Below are positions 1-11,302 of a stretch of DNA of 64,000 bases, in pieces. Position numbers and translations under genes: made by a program. The DNA is from Curvularia sp. ZM96 (lineage: Eukaryota > Ascomycota > Dothideomycetes > Pleosporales > Pleosporaceae): contig JAJGBQ010000001.1 of assembly GCA_022457065.1 (NCBI GenBank), forward strand, positions 3,286,001 through 3,350,000, in the 5' to 3' direction. The notes under the pieces were generated by a model, which saw only the letters and a list, made by a program, of their open reading frames with translations, did no database searches and was not told the origin of the DNA. The number at the start of each line of letters is the position of its first letter. Position 1 is the first letter of the stretch.

Positions 1-357
1 GGGTGGAAGCCATTGAAACTCCAACGCCAACTTCTATTTGGACGACGCGCGTCTCGTCAACTCCGTCTTCCACATCGGCTGGACCTCCAGGCCCTACGCA
101 ATCCGGCACATCTCCCACATGCACAAAGTGGCATTTGCAGAAACAAGGTACGTTTCTTTATTTTTTTTCTTTTTTTCTATAGCAGTGCACCCTTCTTCTT
201 GAATCCCAAGATTCATACTGATCATCTGGCAGGTGATACTTGCGCATCCATCGCATCCACGTACGGCATCATTGTCAGCCGATTTCGCCAGCTCAACCGA
301 GAAGTGAACACGGATTGCTCGAACCTGGTTACTGGTAACGCTTATTGTGTTGGTTAA
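1..357 (+). CDS. LysM-domain secreted protein, C-terminal end (5' truncated by window)
   Basis: Only the end of the gene is inside the window. Reading frame 3 runs from the window edge to base 147 and encodes a Ser/Thr/Pro-rich linker followed by CTKWHLQKQ. An 85-bp intron (148-232, GTACGT...CAG) is removed and the frame resumes with GDTCASIASTYGI, ending NAYCVG and a stop at 355-357. The joined piece is a typical fungal LysM module: CxxW start, GDTC, a hydrophobic core, and a final Cys before the end. LysM modules bind chitin oligomers; secreted fungal versions shield hyphae or blunt plant chitin sensing. That role is inferred from the family. A five-LysM gene of the same type lies 2.1 kb downstream on the same strand. 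Signal peptide and other modules are outside the window. Confidence 0.8.
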   Translation, partial: GWKPLKLQRQLLFGRRASRQLRLPHRLDLQALRNPAHLPHAQSGICRNKVRFFIFFLFFYSSAPFFLNPKIHTDHLAGDTCASIASTYGIIVSRFRQLNREVNTDCSNLVTGNAYCVG

Positions 358-847
358 TGGGCCGCGCAGAACTGTAAGCCTGGTCGGAGAAGAAAATCGT
401 GTGCGCTTTAATCTGTCGTGCTCTGGTCGTTTTGTAGAGTCAGTTGGTGGAAACACACATTCGCTTCTTTGAATACATACCACACTCATTATCTGTTTCC
501 GCTTGCATCCTGGATGTTTAACAGTGTACATATCGTTTTTATTCTAATACTCCTCAACTACGTTTGCTAGCGTTTCAATACGTTGTCTTGATTCCGGAAA
601 ATGGCGGCCTGCAAAACTATCCTGCATTCACCAAAATCACCACTTTCAAAGTAGCTGTAATTGTCACAGTTATTGTTTACTGTGTTGACAGCGTAGGTGA
701 GCTCGTTTTGATTTTCCAGTTCTACTGGTTGTGGGAGAGGCTGCTTATTCTTTCACCAAAAAAAAAACTTCTAATTTACGTAGTCTTTGGAGGTTGGAAA
801 GTGTGTTCAATTTAACGTGAGGGATTACGTCGCACGTCTAACAGCTC
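358..847. other. Intergenic stretch between converging 3' ends
   Basis: AT-rich DNA between the stop of the LysM fragment and the stop of the gene at 848-1856. Short open frames here have no family resemblance or coding character. I see no RNA gene or repeat. Confidence 0.6.
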
Positions 848-1856
848 TCATCCGTCATCCCAGCCATTGCCTGATTGATTAGAGTCCAAGTAGTCCATCA
901 CATTCTCTCTCAGATTCTCAATGTCCAGCGGCTCACCTCCATCCCTCCAAGAGGCCACATTCTGCTCAACATCAGAAGCCTTGCACCTAACACGCTTGTG
1001 CAATACCTGGCCCCGATGATTAAGAGCTATCAACAAGACCCACCCATCTTCGCACGCCTCACGGTCAGCAACCACCACGAGCAACGCTTGCGACCACGTA
1101 AGTTCCTCGTCTTCTTCTCCATCCCGCTCACTGCTACCTTCCATCGCGTCTGGACACCGTATCAGAGCGTTTAAAACGAAGGATGGTATTTCGTCCATCA
1201 GCTCTACTTCATCGTCCGCATCTCGTGCGGACACACCGTAGGCAGCAGCATTGTCATCGAAGACATACGGACCGAACATGGTAGCATCGAACCCATGCTT
1301 GTCCAGGGGCCATAAGGCCTTCTGCCATAAACGAGTATAGGCAGTATCGGCACTCGCGCGGGTCACCGTCTCCTCTTTCGGACCATCCCTCTCGTCCGCT
1401 TCATTGCCATACCATGTTCGAATCCAGATGGCACTGGTGCCACTCCATTCATCCGGGTCCACTGTTTTGCGCTTTTCAAATGCCGACAAATCCTTGGGAA
1501 GATAGTCAGGGACGGGAATCTGCCCCTCTTCCATGCATCGTTGGATGTAGGGCTAATGGAAAAGTTAGCGAGCTGTCATGCAAGGTACTCGGGAATTGGG
1601 TTGAGAAATCCTACAGAACGACTGTTTCTGCCAAGACTAATCCATGTTTTCACAAGGCGTTTCTCTTGCTCCTCTTGGCTAAGAGATAAGTCTGGATCCC
1701 ATTTTTCCTTTGAGAAATGTCAGCTACTATCGATTATATTGGAATGGCCCGCCTTGGGTAGTAACAAGGCGCTTAGGGACTGGTCAGGCGTACCACGAGG
1801 AAATGATCAAAAGGCATGTACCCAAATATATCGTCCAAGCCGTGCGTAGTGGCCAT
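848..1856 (-). CDS. Uncharacterised acidic protein, 286 aa, three exons
   Basis: I do not recognise a family with confidence. Exons: 1856-1794 (21 codons), 1707-1615 (31 codons), 1552-848 (234 codons plus stop), all phase 0. The introns (1708-1793 and 1553-1614) have GT-AG borders. The ATG at 1856 opens MATTHGLDDIFGYMPFDHFLV. Exon 2 holds EKWDPDLSLSQEEQEKRLVK, and exon 3 begins PYIQRC. No signal peptide or membrane segment is visible, so it is probably intracellular. The middle is Asp/Glu-rich. The C-terminal third (ALLVVVADREACEDGWVLLI onward) looks like a small alpha/beta fold and may resemble DUF6924-like proteins, a weak guess. The three-exon model is supported by a broken paralogue at 17.5-18.0 kb with the same 63-bp and 93-bp first exons. 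It lies between two LysM genes. Confidence 0.7.
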
Positions 1857-2477
1857 TGTAGTTGATTCAGTGTAAGTCACAGTGGAGGGTGGTGCGCAAG
1901 TTTGTGGACTAAGACGATGAAATAGCCCCAGGCGAGATGATTATCTGCCGCCAAGCGGCCGATAGATATGCGGGAGTTGGCAAACACTGGGGACGGCGGG
2001 AGGCCTTGATCTTCAAGCGGAAGGGTCCGTCTTGGCAAGTACACTAGTGTCTTTACTCTTAATTCATTACCGCATTTGGGGTTTCTTACACAGTGGGTTG
2101 TTTTTATTACAGTAACTGGATTGGTGGATGAGGGAATGCGATCCTGCAGCATTCACAGATATTAATCAACTTCAGGCCTTCTGCGGGCCAGGTCTTATGC
2201 AGGGCAATGCATCTACTAGTATCGCAAAGTGCGAACAATAGTTCGCCGGGAAATGAGCCCATCTATAGATGGCAACATGCGAAAAAAAAAGCGCGGCGCG
2301 TGAGCCACCAGATGACGATGGACTAACCGAATAGGCTTCTCAGCTGGAAAGCCCACGGGAGAGGCAGAAACGATGGACTGATATGTCGAGCGAAAACCTT
2401 GATCTCGAAACTATATCTATGGCCTTCGATACCATCTTGAATGAGGACACGCCTGTCCAGTCGTTCACGTTGTCAAT
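1857..2477. other. Divergent intergenic region
   Basis: Upstream of both the 848-1856 gene (minus) and the LysM gene (plus), so it probably holds both promoters. No clear TATA box or repeat is seen. Confidence 0.55.
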
Positions 2478-3943
2478 ATGTTGGCCAACACACTCCTTCT
2501 CGCAACTTTCGCGTCCGCTTTTGTTAGCCCGACTTTGGCTAGAACGTTGAAGAGAGACGAGAAGCCTCTACTTCCGTACGACCCAAATACCACGAAGCAC
2601 TGTACATGGTGGTACGAGAACGATGGCTCAGTGGCTTGCAATGAGATGCCTGCTACCTGGGCCATTACCCTAGCAGACTTCAGGCGATGGGTAAGTTCTG
2701 GCTCCCTCAGAGTCTTGCAAAACTCAAGAAAAATCACTCACTTTCGCTTTAGAACCCTTCCATCACTGCTCAATGCGGTAATTTCGAGACTGGAAAGTCA
2801 TACTGTGTTGAGGCTTTTGGCGAGCCTGAGCCGGCTCCTACCACTAGCAGTGTCATTTCTAGCTCGTCCACTCCAACACCAACCAACTCTAATGGGGCGC
2901 CGGGTCCTACACAGCCAGGCACAGTTAACAACTGTAATCGATGGGACTTTGTCAATGAGGGCCAGGATTGCAACACCTTCATCAACAAGTACCCTGGCCT
3001 GACGTTAAATGACTTGAAGAAGTGGAACACTGGTATCGGTGACCAATGCCAGACGCTCTGGGGTGGCGTTTATGTAAGTCTAATACTTCTTACTGACTTT
3101 AGATGGCTTTTGAGCTTACACGTGTGTCAGATCTGCACCAGCGTACCCGGATGGACGCCAACCATTCCATCTTCCACTAGGGCATCTTCAACTATTCCCA
3201 CCCCCACCAACGGCATTCAGACTCCTTCACCCATCCAACCTGGCATGATTAACAACTGCGATGCTTTCTACTTTGTCAAGAGTGGTGACATTTGCTCCAC
3301 TATTGCACAGAAAAACTCCATCAGCCTTTCTCAGTTCTATGCATGGAACCCCAACGTTGGCACTAGCTGCGGAGGACTCTGGCTTGACGTCTATGTCTGC
3401 GTCTCTATTGTTGGACACAGCCCCACAACCACCACTCCTCCCCCCAGCACTACAGTGAAGCCTACTCCCACCAATGGCATCGCAACGCCGTCGCCAATCC
3501 AAGACGGCATGGCTAACAACTGCGATGCCTTCCACTTCGTTAAGAGCGGCGATTTGTGCGCCAGCATCGCCCAACGCTACGGCATTAGCCTCTCCCAGTT
3601 CTACAAATGGAACCCAGCTGTCGGCTCTAGCTGCTCCTCGCTGTGGCTGGACACGTACGTCTGTGTGAGCATCGTGGGCGTCAACCCGTCTACCACGATG
3701 AAAACCTCCGCCGTTCCCACGACAACCAAGCCCGGAAATGGTGTAGCTACCCCAACGCCTATTCAAAGCGGCATGACAAATAGCTGCAAGACCTTCCGCT
3801 TTGTCCGTAGCGGAGACACCTGCGCTTCGATTGCACAAACAGCGGGCATCTCGCTGGCTAATTTCTACCGCTGGAACGCAGGAGTGGGATCGAGCTGCCA
3901 GTCATTGTGGCTCGACACATATGTCTGCATCGGCGTGTTGTAG
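2478..3943 (+). CDS. Secreted protein with five LysM modules, 448 aa
   Basis: Exons 2478-2690, 2753-3073 and 3131-3943; the introns of 62 and 57 bp have GTAAGT donors. The protein begins with a signal peptide (MLANTLLLATFASAFVSPTLA) followed by a Lys-Arg site (LKRDEK) that a Kex2-type protease could cut. Five Cys-bounded LysM modules follow. The first is divergent (CTWWYENDGS ... GKSYCVEAF). The second starts CNRWDFVNEGQD. The last three are close copies starting CDAFYFVKSGD, CDAFHFVKSGD and CKTFRFVRSGD and ending WLDVYVC or WLDTYVC. Modules are joined by Pro/Thr/Ser linkers that repeat the pattern TPTNGI.TPSPIQ.GM. No enzyme domain is present, so this is a chitin-binding LysM protein of the effector type, probably acting in the cell wall or outside the cell. 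The near-identical last three modules suggest internal duplication. Confidence 0.88.
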
Positions 3944-5323
3944 TGGCTATGACACGGTCCAAGCAGTTGAGGTTAGGCACATTACTGGTGCTGCATAATA
4001 TTGTGATGACGCAGCAGCCTTGGTGTCACACTATACGCAACTGATCAGTAAATTATATTTGTAATACAAATCGTAACAACTTCTTCCCCATTCCAAAGAC
4101 CCGCAACGTCTTAGTTATCGCTCTTGCTTGGTGCACAATAAAGTTTTGTACTTGAAGCTGCGCGCAGCGTACTACTCCACAAGTGTATCGGCCAAACGGG
4201 TGTGCCAGGCACTTGGTCTAAGAGTGATTCCTTGCTTCCAGGATTTCATTACTCTCTCAAAACCTATACCTCGTGTCTAGAATCTTTGAACATAGGAGTC
4301 CGCCTGTAGCATGTCTCTTAAACATTCAAATCGACTGTACCCGCCTTCTGGGTGGCTGGCACCTGGCGGACAAAAGTAGCACGACTCTGAATTCCCTTGC
4401 ACTTTGCATTAAAAGATCTACTCTTTCTTGATTCTTATTTAACTTTTTGAATGTTCTTCGTTATACTTTAAGATATAAAGAAGAGACTAGTATGTGTTGT
4501 TTCTGAGATTACTTCGTTGTGGTGGAGTTCTCGGCCTGCAAGGTAAGGACGTTTAGCTACCGTGGTGATTTTAGTACGGTGTTGGCCCATACTAAGTCTC
4601 GCCATTTTTGTCCACCGGTGGCTTGCTTGCTTTGATGAATATGCAAGTCACGTGATGTGGATGTTCCGCAGACATTCACCTTCTGACCAGCACTTAGTTA
4701 GTCCTCAACTCCGTCGTTTTCACTACAGAGAAGACATGGTAATTTGTAACAGGTACAAGCTACATGCCTAAACAAGGGGTCAAGATCGCAAGCATAAGTG
4801 TAATTGGGCAAATTGCGTTGTTTCGCTCCAGCTTTATCGCCTGCCTTTTTAGTCTAGATGTGTATGCGTGTTTCTGAGATAGATCATTGATGTTTTTTGC
4901 GCTAGTTATTCCAAGGCCCGATTTTTGCGGAGCAAACTCCGAGATAGGAAGATCTCTCCACGAAATACTTTGCCGACTCCCGCGTTTCATCGTTTCGCGT
5001 TCTACGTGCTTTCGAATTAGGAATCGCTGGCCGCTAGAACAAGGATTCCCGTCTTCCGGACTACCTATTCTTCCTCAAGCACCCCTTACCTAATGCCTTG
5101 GCTACTCATGGGTCGGAGATTTTTATTAACCAATACGAATCGTATCGCAGATCCTATGCCTAAAGAGGCAGAAGTTAAGAAAGGACAAGAGACGCTTGGA
5201 AACGCAATTCTTCGCAATTACCATTGTCTATGCAACGGACTTCGCGCAAGTCAAAAAGCGCGTCTAGTCCAGCAATGTTAGGCAAGTCGACTCTAAGTCA
5301 TCTTCGCTTTGCCTTCAGTCGCG
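3944..5323. other. Intergenic region, 1.4 kb
   Basis: No open frame with coding character, no transposon ends and no RNA gene recognised. It separates the LysM gene from the subtilase on the same strand and should include the subtilase promoter. Confidence 0.5.
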
Positions 5324-6652
5324 ATGCAGTTCTTCACCCGCATCACCGCCCTGGCTGCCGCCGCGGCCCCATTCCTTACGCATGCGGCTCCCGTCGCATC
5401 ACCTCCAGCGAATGAAATTATCCCCGGAAAATACATCGTCCAATTGAGGCCTGACACCGATGTTGCGTCGATCGCTGAGCACCACAACAAAGTGCGCAGC
5501 ATACACGCTCGCAACCTGGCTCGACGAGGCAATGATGGTCCAGGCGGTGATCCAGTTGAGCGTGAGTACGGTTTCGGCAACTTCAAGGCTTATGCGGGGT
5601 CTTTCGATGAAACAACCGTCGAAGAACTGAAGGCCCTACCTGAGGTAATTGAGATTCCATTTCCAAGATATACGATAACGCAATGCTGACATGTACAGGT
5701 TCTCACCATCGAACCAGATTTTATCATGAGAACTAGCGCCCTTGTAACTCAGACAAGTGCACCCTGGGGCCTGGGCAGTATTTCTTCTCGCACAGCCGGA
5801 TCCACTACGTATGTCTATGATGATAGCGCGGGCAAAGGCACCTTCTCATACGTGATCGGTAAGCTAGGACAGTATGCGGATCTTGATTTGATACTGACAT
5901 AACTTCGTAAAGATACCGGTGTTCGCATTACTCACAACGATTTTGAAGGACGAGCAATCTGGGGCTTCAATGCCGTCAGAGGCAGTGCTGACACAGACAA
6001 CGATGGCCATGGAACTCACGTTGCTGGAACAGTTGGTGGTGCAAAGTATGGCGTCGCCAAAAAGACCACGATCGTAGGTGTCAAGATCATGGATGGAGAC
6101 ACGGGTGTTGGCTCAGACTCATTTGCCGGATTGGACTGGGCGGTCAACGATATCATTGCCAAGAAACGACAGAACACCGCTGTCATCAACCTTTCGATTG
6201 GTGGTCATGGTTCCACGACATGGGACGCCGCTATCACCGCAGCTTGGGAGAAAGGCGTGCTTGTTGTCGCGGCAGCGGGTAACGCAAACGACGATGCCTC
6301 GTTATACTCGCCAGGTCGCGCCCCTGAGACCATCTGTGTTGGCAACGTTGAAATCACCAACAAGAGGCACGGCGGTGGGGGAGGTTCCAACTACGGGGCG
6401 GCTGTGGACATCTTTGCCGCAGGAACGAACATCGTCTCAGCATCTCACTTGAGCGATTCAGGAACAGCGACGAGGACCGGTACCTCTATGGCCGCCCCAC
6501 ATGTTGCTGGTCTAGTTTCGTATCTCCGCGGACTTGAAGGACCATCGACTGCTGCGGCTGTGAAGGCAAGGGTATATGCTCTAGGTACGCCAAACGTTGT
6601 TACGGATGCCAAGGGCTCGAAAAACCTGTTGGCATATAACGGCAACAAGTAG
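5324..6652 (+). CDS. Secreted subtilisin-like serine protease (S8A, proteinase K type), 406 aa
   Basis: Exons 5324-5644, 5699-5858 and 5913-6652, with introns of 54 bp each. The ATG at 5324 opens a signal peptide (MQFFTRITALAAAAAPFLTHA). An I9 propeptide follows (IIPGKYIVQLRPDTD ... VLTIEPDFI) that would guide folding and be cleaved. The mature domain contains the full catalytic triad: Asp in DTGVRITHNDF, His in DNDGHGTHVAGTVGG, and Ser in GTSMAAPHVAG. The oxyanion Asn is in VAAAGNAND. Length and order match alkaline proteinases of the proteinase K family, which degrade proteins outside the cell. A run of five Gly (KRHGGGGGSNYGAAVDIFAAG) precedes the usual DIFAPG motif, which here reads DIFAAG. 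No C-terminal extension is present. Confidence 0.93.
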
Positions 6653-9259
6653 GGGTATTGCCTAGGCACTAGGTGTACGATAGTTATGTTAGTTTGTGGT
6701 AATTCTGTTATGACATTAACGAAGATGTATGTGCGCAGAGAACGCTTGTATCCATCTTGATGTTCAACTCGATCGCTCTGCCTCTTGGCGATTTCTTGCA
6801 AAAAAAAACTTTTGGTCACTTGCATGCTCAGTATCAGAGTTCCTTCAACAGTCAACAAATGTCTTTTCAGGAGCGCTTCGGGGTTTTAAAAGGGTTACAT
6901 CGTATCCCAATTTATTTTTAGTGGTGTTGCGAGTCAGTATTCTGCCCATCTTGCCGTCCTTTCTCTTTTTTTTTGCACCTTGACGGCACAGATCATTCCA
7001 TGTGATCGAACTATCGAGTTATCGGTAGCTCTAAATAAAACTTCTACTTGAATACTTAGAGTAGCGCTAGTCTGGGCGAGTCTGGCAGCCGCTATGTTGT
7101 TGATTGCATTCTCCGGCACGACACCGAGATCTATTAGCGTTTTATTTTCGCCACAGCCAATACCACTCTTCACTCTGTTCGATATGCTTCGTACCATATC
7201 ACATTCTTATTGAAGCTGATAACTCGCAGTAAACTGTCCCGGTATGCTCTGACGTCGGTTATGACGTATTCGAGCGATTGTTCAAAGCGTCTGCCACCGT
7301 GTATGTGAAGCGCGCTCGAACTGCATTAGTTACATCTCAATGACTTTATAAATAGTTGGAAGCAGTGATTCCTCCAAGACTTCTCTTGAGCCCCAAAACC
7401 AGTGCGACATTTGATCCAAAAGTCAAGAAAAGTCTCACTACTTCTCTAATGTTGCCCACTCATATGCACACGAGGCTTCACATCCTTCCGCGCTACCAAC
7501 GAAAGAGCGGTTGTTCACCGGTAAGAGCTCGGAATGAACGAGATTTTAGCTTAGCGGTGACTGTGTCCGAATTGCAGCGAGAACGGCTGGTAGACGACGC
7601 TCTTGGAACACTGCCAAGCTGTCACTCGTCATGATGTATAGGATTGGACAGTACATGCTCTTTTGCTACTGCTACCTTGTCAGGTGTCTGGCCATCTCAC
7701 TATTAGTTCATAGCCATCTCAATCGAGTGTTAGTCGACCGGCCATATTGATTTTGAACGTTGCTCGGCACATTTTCAATGATATGTGAACGCATGCGTAG
7801 AAACCAAAAACATAATATCCTGAGAAGTGGATAGCAATCACGGCACTCTTTTCAACTTAAGGCATCCACAAAAATGATGGTGCGCTCCTACAGGTTGAAG
7901 ATGTACCTCTGAACTCTAACGATCGGAGCTTTCGTAGCGGACCAGTCGGCTTCTGGACCACCCAGTTGGAACGCGCTCCTTTGGTCTTACAGCCAATACT
8001 ATATACGAAGTTTGTACCTTTCTACTCCAACCGAGGACGGCATACACAGAATTCTGCACTATAAATACTCTAGACCTTTTTCATGGCTACAGGGGCTTTA
8101 GCACAACGAAAATGCTGAGAAACCTAAACTCTACTTGGCTAATAGGCCCCTGCACCTGACTGACGTTGGCACTAGTCGCCCCAGCAGATTATGAGTACAC
8201 ATCTGGATAGGTCATAGTGCCGATGAATTTACTTGTAGATACTGTATTAGACACATGAATGCCCAAAATGCAGTTGTGACGGATGGGCAGATGAAGAAGC
8301 TCTCATACCTCTCCGGATCTACTCGCCCTGTTTTTGCGTTGAAATATAGCGTTGAGCAAGAGTCATCCTCCGTATAGGTACATCCAAATTCAGCCTACTT
8401 GACATGGCTGGAAGTAACTCCGTTCACAAAAGGTTTGCGGGCCAGAAACTTGCAGCTCAGTAGTCTAGGTTCTTTGGGCTTACTAGGAACCGGCATGGAG
8501 GAACTTTATTCTCTCGACTTGGTCTAGTGGTCTCCAATTTTCTAGTACCCCTGAAATGCGCTACCACTATTATTTCTGTCAAAATAAGTTAAGCTTTTAC
8601 TACATATGCATGGCACCGACACTACGCGGCTTAACCCTTAGGTAAATAGGCCGAGGAGACTTTCCAGAATTTCTAGCGCACGGAGAAGAATGTTATCCCA
8701 GTCAGCCGATTAATAGTGAAATTGGAGTAGTTCATGCGCTCAGACCATTGCGCCACCAGTATACAATTACTCTTGTTTGTGTTTTTCCGTCTCCCACTCA
8801 ACAGCAGAATCCTTAGAAATATTGGCCGTGGAGTCAAATTCCCTGCTCCAGTCAACCAACATTTCGCGTCTAAGCAACCCGAATTTGGGTACGAAGCACT
8901 GGCACAGCTGACTACTGTCAGCGGGATGTCACTATCGGACCTATGGGAAATTGTTCAAGTCGGCGTTCTCGCGAACACTAAAATGACCAGCAAAGGCTAA
9001 AATAAGCAACAGACCGTTGAAAAAGTCACGCTATACTCAGTCAGTGCTCCGATACTAATTAACACACGGCTCGGACCTACCACCGATGAGCAGATCAAGC
9101 CATAACGCTGTCAGTCACGTAAAGACAGCAATGTCAGCGCATAACGACTTCATGCGATGAGCTTCGTATAAAGGAAGCGCAGTTTCCCACTTTTGCAGAT
9201 CACTCAGCCCCACACTCTTTTTCAGCAATTCATACCGCTTCCCCAAAGTCTATATCACA
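6653..9259. other. Long gene-free stretch, 2.6 kb
   Basis: I find no convincing gene, terminal repeats or RNA. Small open frames at 7356-7634 and 8734-9000 lack codon character or family features. The 3' part must contain the promoter of the aspartic protease that starts at 9260. Confidence 0.5.
9167..9172 (+). promoter_or_regulatory. TATA box of the aspartic protease-like gene
   Basis: TATAAA 93 bp upstream of the ATG at 9260, followed by CT-rich and C-rich leader sequence typical of strongly expressed fungal secreted genes. Confidence 0.6.
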
Positions 9260-10660
9260 ATGGCCATGCTGTCTCTCGCTCAAGCTATGGCGGTACTCGC
9301 CTTTACTGGCGCAGTTGTTGCTACCCCTCTTCCTCAAGGTAGGTTAGCTGAAGATCGCGTTCACAAGATTGCATCACTTACAGAGCATGCGCTAACAATT
9401 AATTCGACATAGATGGTGGTGCTTCAGATAGTGGTGCCTTCTCACTGAATCCAATTCCGGACTCTGAATTTGGAGTTTCGGCTCTGGAGTCTTTGGTCAA
9501 CTTGAGGCGTAGGCATGGAGTCGACGTCCATCCTAAGCTCATGGAGGCCGCGCAGCAGGATGTTCGCAAGAGAAGCGCAGATTTGGTTGCTCGAAAGCTT
9601 ACTCGAAAGGTTACTGGGTCTGGATATGGCTGGGCTGATGACAAATGGGATTCCCAATACCTTTACCCAGTCAAAATTGCTGGCAAGACCGTCCGTGCCA
9701 GCATCGGCACTGCCGCCGCCGATTTCTGGGTTTATTCATCTCTGCAGCCTAAGGCTCAGCTCCAAGGACACAACTACTACGATGTCAACCCTGCTCACTT
9801 GAAGGTCGGCTCCAACTATACAATTGGATACAATGGCGTTACATCGGACTCGCAGGGTCTGGTATATACCGAAGATGGTAAGTTGTGATATTGAAATTTG
9901 AATGAAAAGTATGCTAAGTTATCTAGTTACGATTGGCGGTATCACTGGCAAGCAAACCTTCGGAGCAGCCCAAAACGTCTCTGAGGCATTCACATCAAAT
10001 AAAAACCTCGATTGCATGATCGGACTCGGTTACAGCTACTATAACAGCATTATGCCAGAGATCGAACCCAACTTCTTCGAAACTATCAAACCCCAGTTGG
10101 CAAAGCCAGTCTTCGCTGTTGCTGAAAGAAAGGGTGGCGCTGTTTTCGACTTTGGCTTTTACGACCAGAAGAAGATGACTGGTCCCGTTGCCTGGGCCAA
10201 TAACAACTGGGAGGAAGACTGGCCTGCATACCGTTTCTTTGGCGAGGGATTCAGCCTCGGCGACTCGAAAGTGACGTCGAGAAAGATGAATATTCACCTG
10301 GATACCTCCACTACACTGAGTTATACCGACCCCGACGTCGTCAAGGATTTTTACTCCCGCATCCCTGGAGCATCTTATGACTCGGAACAGCAATTCTCGA
10401 CTCTTCCTTGTGACAGCAAGCCTCCTAACTGGACTATCGTTATCGGCGGACAGAAGTTTACCACTCCTGGTTCTCAACTCATCTCACAACCTATTGACGA
10501 CACTGGAAAAGTATGCTTGGGCGGTCTCCAGAACATTGGTGGTGGTGTCGACTTCAGCCTTTTCGGTATCAATTTCTTCAAGGGAAAATACGTCATGTTT
10601 GATTGGGCCAACCCTAGCTCTATCAGAATTGGATTTTCCATGCAGGCTGGTGCCAAATAA
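9260..10660 (+). CDS. Pepsin-like aspartic protease homologue lacking the first catalytic Asp, 425 aa
   Basis: Exons 9260-9338, 9413-9877 and 9927-10660, with phase-1 introns of 74 and 49 bp. A signal peptide (MAMLSLAQAMAVLAFTGAVVA) and a propeptide rich in Arg/Lys pairs precede the pepsin fold. The fold is clear: YLYPVKIAGKTVRASIG, ADFWVYSS, YTIGYNGVTSDSQGLVYTEDVTIGG, LDCMIGLGYSYYN, and the C-terminal FFKGKYVMFDWANPSSIRIGF. Where the family has DTGSSDLWV, this protein reads GTAAADFWV (about residues 125-133), so the first catalytic Asp is Gly. The second site is HLDTSTTLSY, which keeps Asp but has Ser for the usual Gly. It is therefore likely inactive as a classical protease and may bind peptides or inhibitors. 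The gene otherwise looks intact, with no stops or frameshifts. Confidence 0.85.
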
Positions 10661-11302
10661 GGGCCATCTACGCGATACCTAGACCACGTGCCACACTTAT
10701 CTTCGGTGTTTCTATTCAAGACATAACTTTTGTTCTATCGACTTGTTCAGTACTACTATAGACTAAAACAAATAATGTAGTTGAGTAAATAGAATACAAC
10801 GCGTTGTTGCCAACATCTGGTTGCCATTGTATGAAATGCGTGGAGACCGACTAAGCACTAATCATGCGAACAACAGTCATGTGCCGAGACCGGACGCATA
10901 AAGCATGTTGTATGGCACCACGCGATCTTGTGCAGGTTCTCGCATAATATGATACTACAAACCAGCTCCACAGTTTCAGCTGGGGACGTGGGAACATGTT
11001 TCTTCATCCGATAGACTATTAGATCGGATCTTTGCTTAGCGAAGTCAATGTAGTTGACCCTTCACTCGTACAAGGCATGCGCCTCCTCACAGCAAAAGCA
11101 TAGTAGTGATGTGCTGATAAGTCATGTACACGCATTGTATCGTGAACTGCTTTTGTGCAAGCAGAAATGACTGAAATCTCAAGGCGATCAAAATTTACAA
11201 AGATGACTCTTTTTACGCGCAAGGTCAGAGGGATATCAGCTAAAAAGTAAAAACTTTAAATTCTACATGGCTAGAAAAAAAACAGCAACATTAAATATCA
11301 TT
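10661..11302. other. Intergenic region between converging genes
   Basis: Holds the 3' ends of the aspartic protease homologue and of the thiolase. No gene or repeat is seen. Confidence 0.5.

Noticed and set aside
3227..3838. Long open frame on the minus strand inside the LysM gene
   Set aside because: A mirror of a repetitive coding region. It has no domain or start context, and the plus strand is clearly coding.
8724..8760. tRNA-like sequence on the minus strand with an A box (TGGCGCAATGG)
   Set aside because: No T-arm or B box follows within a tRNA length and no acceptor stem pairs. At most a decayed fragment.
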